DNA from: Aquabacterium sp. A3
GTDB lineage: Bacteria > Pseudomonadota > Gammaproteobacteria > Burkholderiales > Burkholderiaceae_C
DNA: 64,000 nt
Direction of reading: 5' to 3'
NCBI RefSeq assembly: GCF_038069945.1
Contig: NZ_JBBPEV010000001.1
Span: 1-64,000 of the forward strand
Part shown: positions 57,029 to 64,000 of the stretch, piece after piece
Layout of the letters: every line of letters starts with the position of its first letter
How positions within the stretch are numbered: position 1 is the first letter of the stretch
Notes under the pieces: model-generated
Seen by the model: only the letters and a program-made list of their open reading frames with translations
Told to the model about the DNA's origin: nothing
Databases searched by the model: none
Translations under genes and position numbers: made by a program

Positions 57029-58293
57029 GCCGAGTCATCTGTCTCCCCCAGCAGATGTTGCCACGTGATTTGGAGCGCGGTACGGTGTACTACTCGATGT
57101 ACACCGCGTCGCAGCGCCAAGACGTGGGCTCCGTAGGCACCGGTCTGCTCGACGACCTCGAACTCAAAGGCATTTACCCAAGCCTGCCGGCGTGGGATTT
57201 CGCAACTTTCGCCCTGGCTGTCGGGGCGTCAGACTTGGCTGTTCAGCGGTCTAACAGCGCAGACGGATGGACACGCGTGATTGAAATGGAAGTGGCCTTA
57301 CAGAATCCTGAGCCCTTCAGCGCACGCAAGCGAGACATTGAAGAGATGCTTCGCTTTCTAACCGGGGACTTTTGGCATCTGACCTTTCTTGAAGGGGGGC
57401 GGCCGCGGGCACTCTCCACGGCTCCGGCGCGCTTCGACGCTGACTGCGTGTGCCTCTTGTCAGGCGGAATGGACAGCCTGGTCGGTGCAATCGACCTCAC
57501 GGTACTTGGCAAGAAGCCATTGTTTGTCTCTCAGCTTGTGAAGGGCAACCGGGAGGATCAGCACCATTTTGCTCGCCGTTTGGGGGGCGCTGACCGGCAC
57601 CTGCTGTGGAATAGCAACGTCCGTTCGACGGTGGATCACGAACTATCTACTCGCGCTCGCTCGATTGTGTTCTACGGCTTTGCTGCCTTGGCAGCATCTG
57701 CGTTGCCAGACATCGATCCCCTTTATGTTTACGTTCCGGAGAACGGATTTATCAGCCTCAACATTCCGTTGAACCCGGGCCGCATGGGTTCACTCAGCAC
57801 GAAAACCACCCACCCCGTGTTTCTGCATCACTTGCAAGATCTCTGGGATGCGCTGGGCATTGGGGCGTCATTTCACTCGCCTTACAAGTATCTGACCAAG
57901 GGAGAGGTTCTCATGGGATGCCAAGATTTGCCTTTGATGAACCATTTGATGCCGCGGACGACGAGTTGCGGTAAATACGGCCGATTGAACGAGCATTGCG
58001 GAAGATGTCTTCCATGCTTGGTCAGACGGGCAGCCTTCTTCAGGGCCGACACCCAAGATCCAACGCCAAGTTATCGCTATGGAAATCTCAAGGCAACCGC
58101 GCCTTCAGGTAACGCAAATGACACCCATGCTGCAGCGATCGCTTATCTCCGTTATCTGTCAGACGGCGTTGGTCCCATGGCTGCCGGAGCATTGACCTTT
58201 GCGACACCAGATGAGCGCGCTTCGTTCCAGCGGGTGGTAGAGGCTGGCATCGGCGAGTTGGGTGCATTTCTCGAGCACGAGGGCATCATTTGA
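57025..58293 (+). CDS. qatC: Qat system QatC, QueC-like enzyme
   Basis: 422 residues, overlapping qatB by four bases. The PP-loop ATPase motif C-L-L-S-G-G-M-D-S (residues 143-151) and a C-terminal zinc-type cluster (T-S-C-G-K-Y-G-R, H-C-G-R-C-L-P-C) match QueC, which makes 7-cyano-7-deazaguanine. In Qat systems the QueC-like member acts in defence rather than tRNA modification. It has an N-terminal 130-residue extension absent from housekeeping QueC, as other QatC proteins do. Confidence 0.9.
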   Translation: MSRVICLPQQMLPRDLERGTVYYSMYTASQRQDVGSVGTGLLDDLELKGIYPSLPAWDFATFALAVGASDLAVQRSNSADGWTRVIEMEVALQNPEPFSARKRDIEEMLRFLTGDFWHLTFLEGGRPRALSTAPARFDADCVCLLSGGMDSLVGAIDLTVLGKKPLFVSQLVKGNREDQHHFARRLGGADRHLLWNSNVRSTVDHELSTRARSIVFYGFAALAASALPDIDPLYVYVPENGFISLNIPLNPGRMGSLSTKTTHPVFLHHLQDLWDALGIGASFHSPYKYLTKGEVLMGCQDLPLMNHLMPRTTSCGKYGRLNEHCGRCLPCLVRRAAFFRADTQDPTPSYRYGNLKATAPSGNANDTHAAAIAYLRYLSDGVGPMAAGALTFATPDERASFQRVVEAGIGELGAFLEHEGII

Positions 58294-59045
58294 TCGATTT
58301 CCACAGTCACCTGGATCTGTATCCGAATGCCCTGAGCCTGCTCCCACAAGTTGCGAAGCAGAACATCTTTACGCTGGTTGTTTCCACAAGTCCCAGAGCT
58401 TGGTTGGCCACATCGCGAGTATTTGCGGGGTATTCCAACATCAAGGTGGCCCTTGGACTTCATCCAGAGATAGCCGTTGCGAAGGCGGCGGAGATGGATC
58501 TCTTGGTCAGTCTCGTAGCGCAAGCCGAGTTCATCGGCGAGATCGGTCTGGATGGATCGCCACGCTTCAAGCATTCGCTGGCACTGCAGCGAAGGATATT
58601 GGATGTGGTCCTTGCGGAATGCGAGCGTGTCGGCGGGCGAGTCATGAGTCTGCACTCTCGTGGTGCGGCGGACCAAGTTCTGGATGCTCTAGAGGCACAT
58701 CCGAAAGCTGGCACGCCTGTGCTTCATTGGTTTTCTGGCACGAAGAAACAGCTACGTCGCGCGGTTGATCAGGGTGCCTGGTTCAGTGTCGGGCCCTCGA
58801 TGGTTGCGAGTGAGAAAGGTCGGCAGCTCGTGGCAGAAATGCCTGCTGCCAACGTGTTGCTGGAGACGGACGGACCATTTGCAACCAAGGCGGATGGAAC
58901 GCCGTGGTTCCCATGGGAAACAGTCCATGCAGTTCAGACGTTGTGCGGCATTTGGAAGATGCCGGTTGAACAGGTTCGTGGGCAGCTAGTTTCCAACCTC
59001 AAAACTATCGTGCCAGGACTGTTGACTACTGGCGGGATCGAATGA
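58290..59045 (+). CDS. qatD: Qat system QatD, TatD-family hydrolase
   Basis: 251 residues from a TTG that overlaps the qatC stop (TTGA). TatD metal ligands: H5-S-H7 in IDFHSHLD, the glutamate of G-E-I-G-L-D-G, the histidines in S-L-H-S-R-G and V-L-H-W-F-S-G, and the aspartate of L-L-E-T-D-G-P-F. TatD proteins are metal-dependent 3'-exonucleases; QatD is the fourth component of the Qat system. Confidence 0.9.
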   Translation: MIDFHSHLDLYPNALSLLPQVAKQNIFTLVVSTSPRAWLATSRVFAGYSNIKVALGLHPEIAVAKAAEMDLLVSLVAQAEFIGEIGLDGSPRFKHSLALQRRILDVVLAECERVGGRVMSLHSRGAADQVLDALEAHPKAGTPVLHWFSGTKKQLRRAVDQGAWFSVGPSMVASEKGRQLVAEMPAANVLLETDGPFATKADGTPWFPWETVHAVQTLCGIWKMPVEQVRGQLVSNLKTIVPGLLTTGGIE

Positions 59046-59072
59046 CCAGCAGAGAAAAACGCACCATTTCGT

Positions 59073-60218
59073 ATGTCACTCAAATGCACTTCAAATGATC
59101 AAGAACTGCTCTCCATCGATTTCGATAATGAGGGCTGGGAAAATCTGCGGGCGCGAAACCGAAAAGATCGTGCGTTGAAGATGACATGCTGCGGCGCTGA
59201 CGTGGTGCTTCGGCAAACGAAGCTCGGTACCCAGTACTTCGCCCATGCCAAGAAGGGGCGTTGCACGGCCGTTACAGACACGGCAGAGGCCATGATTGCA
59301 AGAGAGGCAATCGCCAAAGCGGTGCGACGCGCGGGATGGAATGCTTCGCTCGAAATGCCTAGAGCACTGGTTGAAGAAGGCGGGTGGACGCTCGACGTGC
59401 AGGCAGACCGCGAGGGAGGGAAGCCGGTGGCGTTCAAGGTCCAATGGGGGCGCTTGCCGTTGGATGAAGTGGCTCACTACCAGGCCATGTCTCAGGCTGC
59501 GGGAATCCGCACACTCTGGTTCATGCGGCAGCAGAGCATTCCAGTCGAAAAGGCTACTCCGGCATTCAGGCTTAGCCATGATGTTGATACCAACACGTGC
59601 TTTGTGTCCTTGCCGGGGCCTTGCTACCATCCAGTTTTCGCGAGCAGCAAGAACAGCGAAGGCCCGAACTACTGGCAGCAGCACGTCGATCTGGGCAGCT
59701 TTGTCGAAGGTGCATTGGCGGGGAAGTTGCGCTTTGCACCACAGGTTGGGTGCACCTTGCCGTTGGACGTTTGCGTTGCATACACCGAGTGCTGGCGCTG
59801 CAAGAAGACGACGGGCCTCGTTATCGACCTATGCTTCGCAGCCAGTCGGGTGCTTCAGGGTGCCGCAGACGTAACCGCGAATATCTACGACTTCGACGAC
59901 GAGCGTAGGGGAGCCGACCTGTTGATGGCAACGCTGCCGGTCGAAACCCTTGCACGCCACGGCATCGGTGCGATCAAGCCGCGATTCAGTCGAACGGAAG
60001 GGCGGACCTGCCTTTCCAACGGGTGTATCCACTGCGACGCGCTGCAAGGGCGTTTCTTCGACCACGAGGTCGCCTACGACGCGCAGCCGGTCTTAAGTGT
60101 CGATGTGCTGTTCGACGACCGCTGGGTTTCTCACCTGGAGGATCGGGATGCCATCGATAGGTGGTGGTTTGACGATCGACCATGCGACGGTGCCGCAGAG
60201 GATGCTCCACAGAGCTAA
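59073..60218 (+). CDS. CoiA-like protein following the Qat operon
   Basis: 381 residues, starting 27 bases after qatD. It has the layout of CoiA-like competence nucleases: an N-terminal zinc-ribbon-like part (L-K-M-T-C-C-G-A-D-V-V, F-A-H-A-K-K-G), then the nuclease core with G-W-T-L-D-V-Q-A and V-A-F-K-V-Q-W-G. Family members usually carry Glu where this protein has Lys in F-K-V-Q, so its nuclease activity may be lost or altered. A Cys-rich C-terminal region (E-C-W-R-C-K-K, S-N-G-C-I-H-C-D) probably binds zinc. It is not a standard Qat gene; co-transcription with qatABCD is likely from spacing. Confidence 0.75.
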   Translation: MSLKCTSNDQELLSIDFDNEGWENLRARNRKDRALKMTCCGADVVLRQTKLGTQYFAHAKKGRCTAVTDTAEAMIAREAIAKAVRRAGWNASLEMPRALVEEGGWTLDVQADREGGKPVAFKVQWGRLPLDEVAHYQAMSQAAGIRTLWFMRQQSIPVEKATPAFRLSHDVDTNTCFVSLPGPCYHPVFASSKNSEGPNYWQQHVDLGSFVEGALAGKLRFAPQVGCTLPLDVCVAYTECWRCKKTTGLVIDLCFAASRVLQGAADVTANIYDFDDERRGADLLMATLPVETLARHGIGAIKPRFSRTEGRTCLSNGCIHCDALQGRFFDHEVAYDAQPVLSVDVLFDDRWVSHLEDRDAIDRWWFDDRPCDGAAEDAPQS

Positions 60219-60476
60219 ACTTTTTGGTGTCCCGCAAAGAGGACGCCACGATCGCTTCCAGGACCAGGCTTGGTGCTTGACGCCTCAAACCGTGAGTGCA
60301 GTTCAACCCACATTTTCAGGCTCGCCGTGTACACTAGAAAGCGCGTTATGGCTGTCGGTTGACCGGCAACCATCGTTGCAATCACCGCCTTTTAGCGTCG
60401 GTAAAAATGACGGTAGAAAGAAATCTTGGAACTCCAAAAACCTAGTGTTCATGCGGCTCTCAAGGTGCCGGAAATG
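60219..60476. other. Gene-free right end of the element
   Basis: No gene is supported. The stretch is more A/T-rich than the preceding genes and leads to the guaA-like end at 60477. It probably contains the element's terminal recombinase-binding sequences, but no repeats were recognised. Confidence 0.5.
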
Positions 60477-60491
60477 ATCGAGTGGGAGTGA
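60477..60491 (+). other. Putative attachment site: duplicated end of guaA
   Basis: ATCGAGTGGGAGTGA reads I-E-W-E-stop, the nearly universal C-terminus of GMP synthase, in a frame closed by a stop upstream, so only the last codons are present. A terminator follows within 25 bases, as after a genuine guaA gene. The 3' end of guaA is a known integration site of genomic islands. The intact guaA with the other attachment site would lie left of the window. Confidence 0.6.
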
Positions 60492-60498
60492 TTTGTCG

Positions 60499-60516
60499 AA
60501 GCCCCTGCAGGGGCTT
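60499..60516. terminator. Bidirectional terminator
   Basis: AAGCCCCTGCAGGGGCTT is a perfect palindrome with stem AAGCCCC/GGGGCTT, followed by TTTGATTT on the forward strand. It would end a forward transcript (guaA in the ancestral arrangement) and also the reverse-strand membrane-protein operon at 60521. Confidence 0.8.
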
Positions 60517-60520
60517 TGAT

Positions 60521-61390
60521 TTACCGAGCGGGTGAGCGGTGTCGGCGCGCGCTGCGACGGCGTCCCCTGTGCGGCCGTTGGCTTGTTCGTCGTGGGTTTG
60601 GTGGCGAGGAACGATCGCGATCCCTGCTGGGGATGCATGCCAGGATGAGCATCAGCGCGCCCATCAGCAAAGTGAGCAAGGCCAGGGTCAACAGGGTCGC
60701 CACGACGGCCTGAAAGTGGGCGGGGGCCTCCACAGACCAGGTCACCGGCAGTGCGCTGAACAGCGGCTTAAATTGCCCCGAGGCGATCTGAAACAGCAGG
60801 TGAAGCAGCCACGCGCTGCCCAGCAGCACCAGACTGACGCCACACAGCAGACCGGTGACCCTTGATGTGTGGGGCGTGGGATGCAGCAGGGTCCACAACG
60901 CCGCCAGCATCAGGAAGCCGAACCCGACCAGGAAACTGCCGGTCGACGGCTTGACTTCCTGAGGAACGTGGGCCATCCATCCCGCAACCGTCTGCGGTGT
61001 GAGGTCAAACCAGTCCAGCCTCCACGGGATGGCTGGTGATGCCGAGATGGGCAACACCGCCATCATCAGGGCCATCACCAGGGCCATGACGAACAGACCT
61101 GCAGAACTCCACGCCAGCACACTGATGACGCGAGGCTGATGGCGGGCGAGCCACGGTCGGTCATGATGGCTGAAGAGGCGCAGCATCAACGCCGTTGACA
61201 GGGCCAGACACGACAGCACGACCAGCCCAGTGGGAATCCCTGACAAGAGGATCCCGCCGTTTTTACCTGGCAAGTACAGCACCCCATTGGCGGCGGCCAC
61301 GAGCGCAAACTGAAAAACGAGCAGGCCAATGAGGCCCAGGGCGACCCGCTGTCGAGTGTTGAGAAGATCAGGCTCTTGGGTGCGCATCAT
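60521..61390 (-). CDS. Multi-pass membrane protein of the ECF sigma operon
   Basis: 289 residues with six or more membrane helices (for example VALGLIGLLVFQFALVAAAN, FVMALVMALMMAVLP, FLVGFGFLMLAALWTLL, LCGVSLVLLGSAWLLHLLF). The C-terminal 40 residues are extremely basic (Arg/Pro/Ser). No family is recognised. It follows the ECF sigma factor and the DUF1109 anti-sigma protein in the same direction, with a 52-base gap, so it is probably part of that operon. Confidence 0.75.
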   Translation of the reverse strand: MMRTQEPDLLNTRQRVALGLIGLLVFQFALVAAANGVLYLPGKNGGILLSGIPTGLVVLSCLALSTALMLRLFSHHDRPWLARHQPRVISVLAWSSAGLFVMALVMALMMAVLPISASPAIPWRLDWFDLTPQTVAGWMAHVPQEVKPSTGSFLVGFGFLMLAALWTLLHPTPHTSRVTGLLCGVSLVLLGSAWLLHLLFQIASGQFKPLFSALPVTWSVEAPAHFQAVVATLLTLALLTLLMGALMLILACIPSRDRDRSSPPNPRRTSQRPHRGRRRSARRHRSPAR

Positions 61391-61442
61391 GGCTCAGGTG
61401 GCGCTCCATGCTGGCAGAGGGGTTGGGGCTCGTTCGCTGGGG

Positions 61443-62078
61443 TCACCAGCGCAAGCACCGGGCGCCCAACCAGGCGCCCACGGCCGAAGACAAGGCCATG
61501 CCCAGGGTGTACCACAGCGCCACGAAGGGCAACGAAGATTCTGGGCAGGACAGGGCGTAGCCCAGAGCCCCCACGGCGCCGGCCATCCAGCCAGCGGCCA
61601 TGCCTGCCAGCAGCGGCCTTGTTGGGGCCAGCCCGCGCAAGGCCCAGATGGCAGCCGCCAGGGCGGGCAAGGACAGCGCAAGCACCCTGACAGGGCAAAG
61701 CCACCACGACGTACTCAGAACATCATCCCAGCGAGTCTCTGGCGGCGTGTTCAAGATGGATGCCACGCCCAGCGCCAGCATCACGGCCAGCACCGACTGG
61801 GTCAGGCGTTGTGCCCACACAAACGGCGCCCCCGGTTTGGCCAGGCGCGCGGTCAGCCAGGCGGCAGACAGACCCACCGCCATCGCGTAGGCGATTTTCA
61901 TCCAGGGCACGCCAGTGGCGAACATCGCCGGTGGCAGCAGGCCGAACAAGGTGATGGCCGCGACAGCACTGGCAGGCAAACCCAGCAGTGCCACCAGGGA
62001 CAGCCGCTTGGTCACCAGGCCTTGCGGTGCCGGGCCTGCTTCATGGGCCAGCAAATCGATCAGGGTGTCGGTTTTCAT
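61443..62078 (-). CDS. nrsF: DUF1109/NrsF-family membrane anti-sigma factor
   Basis: 211 residues, start overlapping the ECF sigma stop (ATGA). It starts M-K-T-D-T-L-I-D-L-L-A-H-E-A-G-P and has six membrane helices, with conserved-looking segments C-P-V-R-V-L-A-L-S-L-P and G-A-V-G-A-L-G-Y-A-L-S-C-P-E. DUF1109 (NrsF) proteins hold ECF sigma factors at the membrane and release them on oxidative or metal stress; paired cysteines in the CPVR and SCPE segments fit that idea. Confidence 0.88.
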   Translation of the reverse strand: MKTDTLIDLLAHEAGPAPQGLVTKRLSLVALLGLPASAVAAITLFGLLPPAMFATGVPWMKIAYAMAVGLSAAWLTARLAKPGAPFVWAQRLTQSVLAVMLALGVASILNTPPETRWDDVLSTSWWLCPVRVLALSLPALAAAIWALRGLAPTRPLLAGMAAGWMAGAVGALGYALSCPESSLPFVALWYTLGMALSSAVGAWLGARCLRW

Positions 62079-62650
62079 GCGGTACCTCCAGCGTGGCGAC
62101 GCACCAGTTCGGCCAGGCGCTTCAACCCACGGTGCACCTGTACCTTGATGGCTGATTCAGAAGCGCCTGTGCTGGCTGCCGCTTCAGCCACCGACAAACC
62201 TTCCAGCTTGGTCAGCACAATCGCCTGACGTTGAGCCTCGGGCAGGTCGTTCAGCAGCACGGCCAGATCGCGGCGGGCACCGCCGTCGTCGGGCTCGCAC
62301 GCCAGCAGGGCCTCGTCCACGTCCTCAATGGCATCGTGCCAGGCATCACGACGACCACGACGGCGCCATGCATCCACCAGTTTGTGGCGTGCGATCGCCA
62401 CCGCCCACGCGCTGACAGGCAGGCTGGGGTCGTAGGTGCCCCGTTGCAGGTGCAAGGCCAGCAGGGTTTCTTGCACCAGGTCTTCCACTTCGTCGGGTTG
62501 TGCCGACAGGCGCCGTCTCAGGTAGGCGCGCAGCCTGCCGGCCAGCAGGGACAGACTCTGCCGGTAAGCGGCCTCATCACCATCTTGGGCGCGCAGCCAG
62601 AGGGGCTTGAGGGTTTGTTCAAGGTCGCCATGAGCGGCATTGACGGGCAT
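62075..62650 (-). CDS. ECF RNA polymerase sigma factor
   Basis: 191 residues from the ATG at 62650; the open frame extends upstream, and longer starts are possible. Sigma-70 region 2 (A-Y-R-Q-S-L-S-L-L-A-G-R-L-R-A-Y-L-R-R-R and V-E-D-L-V-Q-E-T-L-L-A-L) and region 4 (L-P-E-A-Q-R-Q-A-I-V-L-T-K-L-E-G-L-S-V-A-E) are clear. It is co-transcribed with the DUF1109 protein, so it belongs to the EcfF/SigF-like groups. Its own targets probably include the neighbouring DoxX-like and thioredoxin genes (inference). Confidence 0.9.
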   Translation of the reverse strand: MPVNAAHGDLEQTLKPLWLRAQDGDEAAYRQSLSLLAGRLRAYLRRRLSAQPDEVEDLVQETLLALHLQRGTYDPSLPVSAWAVAIARHKLVDAWRRRGRRDAWHDAIEDVDEALLACEPDDGGARRDLAVLLNDLPEAQRQAIVLTKLEGLSVAEAAASTGASESAIKVQVHRGLKRLAELVRRHAGGTA

Positions 62651-62796
62651 GTGGGGCGTGATCGGCGTGACGCAGACGGAGTGCGCAGAGCTCGGGGGCA
62701 TCAGCGCCAAGCCAGGCGCCTGTGGCGAGGATGCGAAGCTGAATGTGCCGAGCATCATGCCTGAAATCGCCTCTCCCATCGATCGACCCCACGCGC

Positions 62797-63159
62797 TCAC
62801 GCCTTGGCCGTCATGACTGGAACCTGGCCGGCGCCGAGGGTGGAAAACCCATGCCAGGTGCGCCACACCGACAAGCCAAGGATGGTCGAGGCCACGGCCA
62901 GCATGCCCCATTCGGCATGAAGGAGGTGCGTGCCCACGGCACCCACCATGACCATGCTCAGCCCGGCAGAGGCCCACGCCGACCAGCGTTTCCACCACAG
63001 GGCCAGGCCACCGGCCACCTCGGCCGCACCAGTCGCATACATGAACCACAGGGCATAGCCCCAGCGCTCAAAAGCCTGAATCTCGAAGTCCAGTCCAGCC
63101 AGCTTGGCGCCACCGGACAGCACAAAGATCAACGACAGCACAGCAGTGAGGTAGGTCAT
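62797..63159 (-). CDS. DoxX-like membrane protein
   Basis: 120 residues with four membrane helices. It starts Y-L-T-A-V-L-S-L-I-F-V-L-S-G-G-A-K-L-A-G, a typical DoxX opening, and has W-G-Y-A-L-W-F-M-Y-A-T-G-A-A-E-V-A-G-G in helix 2. CTGGAGTGA precedes the ATG. DoxX proteins are linked to redox and sulfur stress. It is divergent from the thioredoxin gene and upstream of the ECF operon. Confidence 0.85.
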   Translation of the reverse strand: MTYLTAVLSLIFVLSGGAKLAGLDFEIQAFERWGYALWFMYATGAAEVAGGLALWWKRWSAWASAGLSMVMVGAVGTHLLHAEWGMLAVASTILGLSVWRTWHGFSTLGAGQVPVMTAKA

Positions 63160-63347
63160 GGTGGATCACTCCAGTTGAGAAAAAGACGAGCGCCTGCGTC
63201 GGCCCATGTCTGTTGATTCGCACGGCGGCAGACGGTGGTTACACAAGCGGCGAAAAAAAAGATGCGTGTCGCTGTAACCAATGTGCTCCGCCGTGCGTAT
63301 GGGTTGATATCAGTTGTTTTTTCGTCCACAGCCAAAGGAGCGCTCTC

Positions 63348-63737
63348 ATGATCCGTCGCACGTTCTCTGCCTTGCTGGCCACCGCTTTCCTGACCTTGGG
63401 TGCTGCATCGCATGCGCTGGAGGTTCAGCCTTACAACGCCACGGCACTCGCGGGCTTGCAAAACGCGGGCAAGCCCGTGGCAGTGCACTTCCATGCCGAC
63501 TGGTGTCCCACGTGCGTCAAACAGGCGCAGTCGCTGGAGCAGTTGAAGGCCCGTGACCAACTCAAAGGCATGACCGTGCTGGTGGCCGATTACGACAAAG
63601 AGAAAGATCTCAAACGGCAGTACAAGGTGCGTTCGCAGTCGGTGTTGATCGTCTTCAAGGGCGATCAAGAGGTGGCCCGCCTGGGTGGTCAAACCCAGCC
63701 CGAGCCCATCGCCCAGGCCCTGGCCAAGGCCCTGTGA
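63348..63737 (+). CDS. Periplasmic thioredoxin-like protein
   Basis: 129 residues from the ATG at 63348, with AAAGGAG upstream. Signal peptide M-I-R-R-T-F-S-A-L-L-A-T-A-F-L-T-L-G-A-A ends near SHA. The thioredoxin fold has F-H-A-D-W-C-P-T-C-V-K with the active-site pair CPTC. It probably reduces or oxidises periplasmic disulfides, with electrons from the CcdA-like protein encoded next. Confidence 0.9.
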   Translation: MIRRTFSALLATAFLTLGAASHALEVQPYNATALAGLQNAGKPVAVHFHADWCPTCVKQAQSLEQLKARDQLKGMTVLVADYDKEKDLKRQYKVRSQSVLIVFKGDQEVARLGGQTQPEPIAQALAKAL

Positions 63738-63768
63738 TCACCGCGCCACCCTCAGCACATCACGCCCC

Positions 63769-64000
63769 ATGATCTCTGTCACCGACATCGGCCTGGCCTG
63801 GGTGGCCGGCAGCCTCACCACGCTCAACCCCTGTGTGTTCCCGCTTTTGCCCTTGGTGCTGGGCGGGGCCGTGCAAGAAAATCGCCTGGCACCCGTGGCC
63901 ATGGGCGCGGGCATGGTGACGGCGTTTGCGCTGCTGGGCCTGCTGGTGGGCGTGGCGGGTGACGCCCTGGGGCTGGACCCGGATCACATCCGCATGGCCG
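63769..64000 (+). CDS. ccdA: CcdA/DsbD-like membrane electron-transfer protein, partial
   Basis: The gene begins at an ATG 31 bases after the thioredoxin stop and runs off the window, 77 residues visible. The first helix has T-T-L-N-P-C-V-F-P-L-L-P-L-V-L, the redox-active Pro-Cys motif of CcdA/DsbD, followed by a second helix (AMGAGMVTAFALLGLLVG). It would pass electrons from cytoplasmic thioredoxin to the periplasmic thioredoxin encoded upstream. Confidence 0.85.
   Translation, partial: MISVTDIGLAWVAGSLTTLNPCVFPLLPLVLGGAVQENRLAPVAMGAGMVTAFALLGLLVGVAGDALGLDPDHIRMA

Overview
High-GC proteobacterial DNA, most likely a Burkholderiales (Comamonadaceae-like) strain. This is inferred from the CopK-type protein, the CueR/CusCBA gene style, the codon use and the flanking genes; no rRNA or housekeeping gene is present to confirm it. 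Nearly all of positions 1-60.49 kb looks like accessory DNA. The right junction appears to be a copy of the last codons of guaA (I-E-W-E-stop) followed by a terminator at 60.48-60.52 kb, which would make everything to its left an element integrated at the 3' end of guaA, with its left end outside the window.

Layout. (1) 0-11.1 kb: the end of an IS5-family element, then a copper module of periplasmic copK, cueR-like regulator, copA P-type ATPase, copZ chaperone, and a MerR-cusCBA operon in which CusB carries a C-terminal CusF-like domain. (2) 11.2-14.2 kb: DUF1232 protein, a Gp3-like (recombination directionality factor-like) protein and an SbcD-like phosphoesterase. (3) 14.2-22.7 kb: an apparent insertion that separates the SbcD-like gene from its SbcC-like partner. 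It carries a complete phosphite uptake/oxidation cassette (ptxABCDE) and a short CBASS (CD-NTase plus S-4TM-type membrane effector) whose two genes are split by an IS5-family insertion with a CTAA target duplication. (4) 22.8-29.2 kb: SbcC-like ATPase, RadC/JAB protein and small island genes, several preceded by recurring structured leader sequences. (5) 29.4-44.2 kb: defence island with a type II CBASS operon (capV, DncV-like cyclase, E1/E2 Cap2, JAB Cap3), a type I restriction-modification operon with an embedded YhcG/DUF1016 nuclease gene, an unknown protein and a SEFIR/TIR-like protein. (6) 44.5-54 kb: large SF1 helicase, ParB-like protein, tyrosine recombinase, a 1.2-kb non-coding stretch and a ParM-like actin homologue with a small partner. 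(7) 54.3-60.2 kb: complete qatABCD anti-phage operon plus a CoiA-like gene. (8) 60.5-64 kb: flanking DNA with an ECF sigma/DUF1109/membrane-protein operon, DoxX-like protein, periplasmic thioredoxin and the start of a ccdA-like gene.

The genes combine metal resistance and use of reduced phosphorus with at least five candidate anti-phage loci (two CBASS, type I RM, Qat, SEFIR-like) on a backbone with partition and integration genes. No relaxase or type IV secretion gene is visible in the window. The most unusual non-coding signal is a conserved core occurring three times (about 26.3, 29.2 and 52.2 kb), flanked each time by hairpins whose stems differ in sequence but keep their pairing and spacing.
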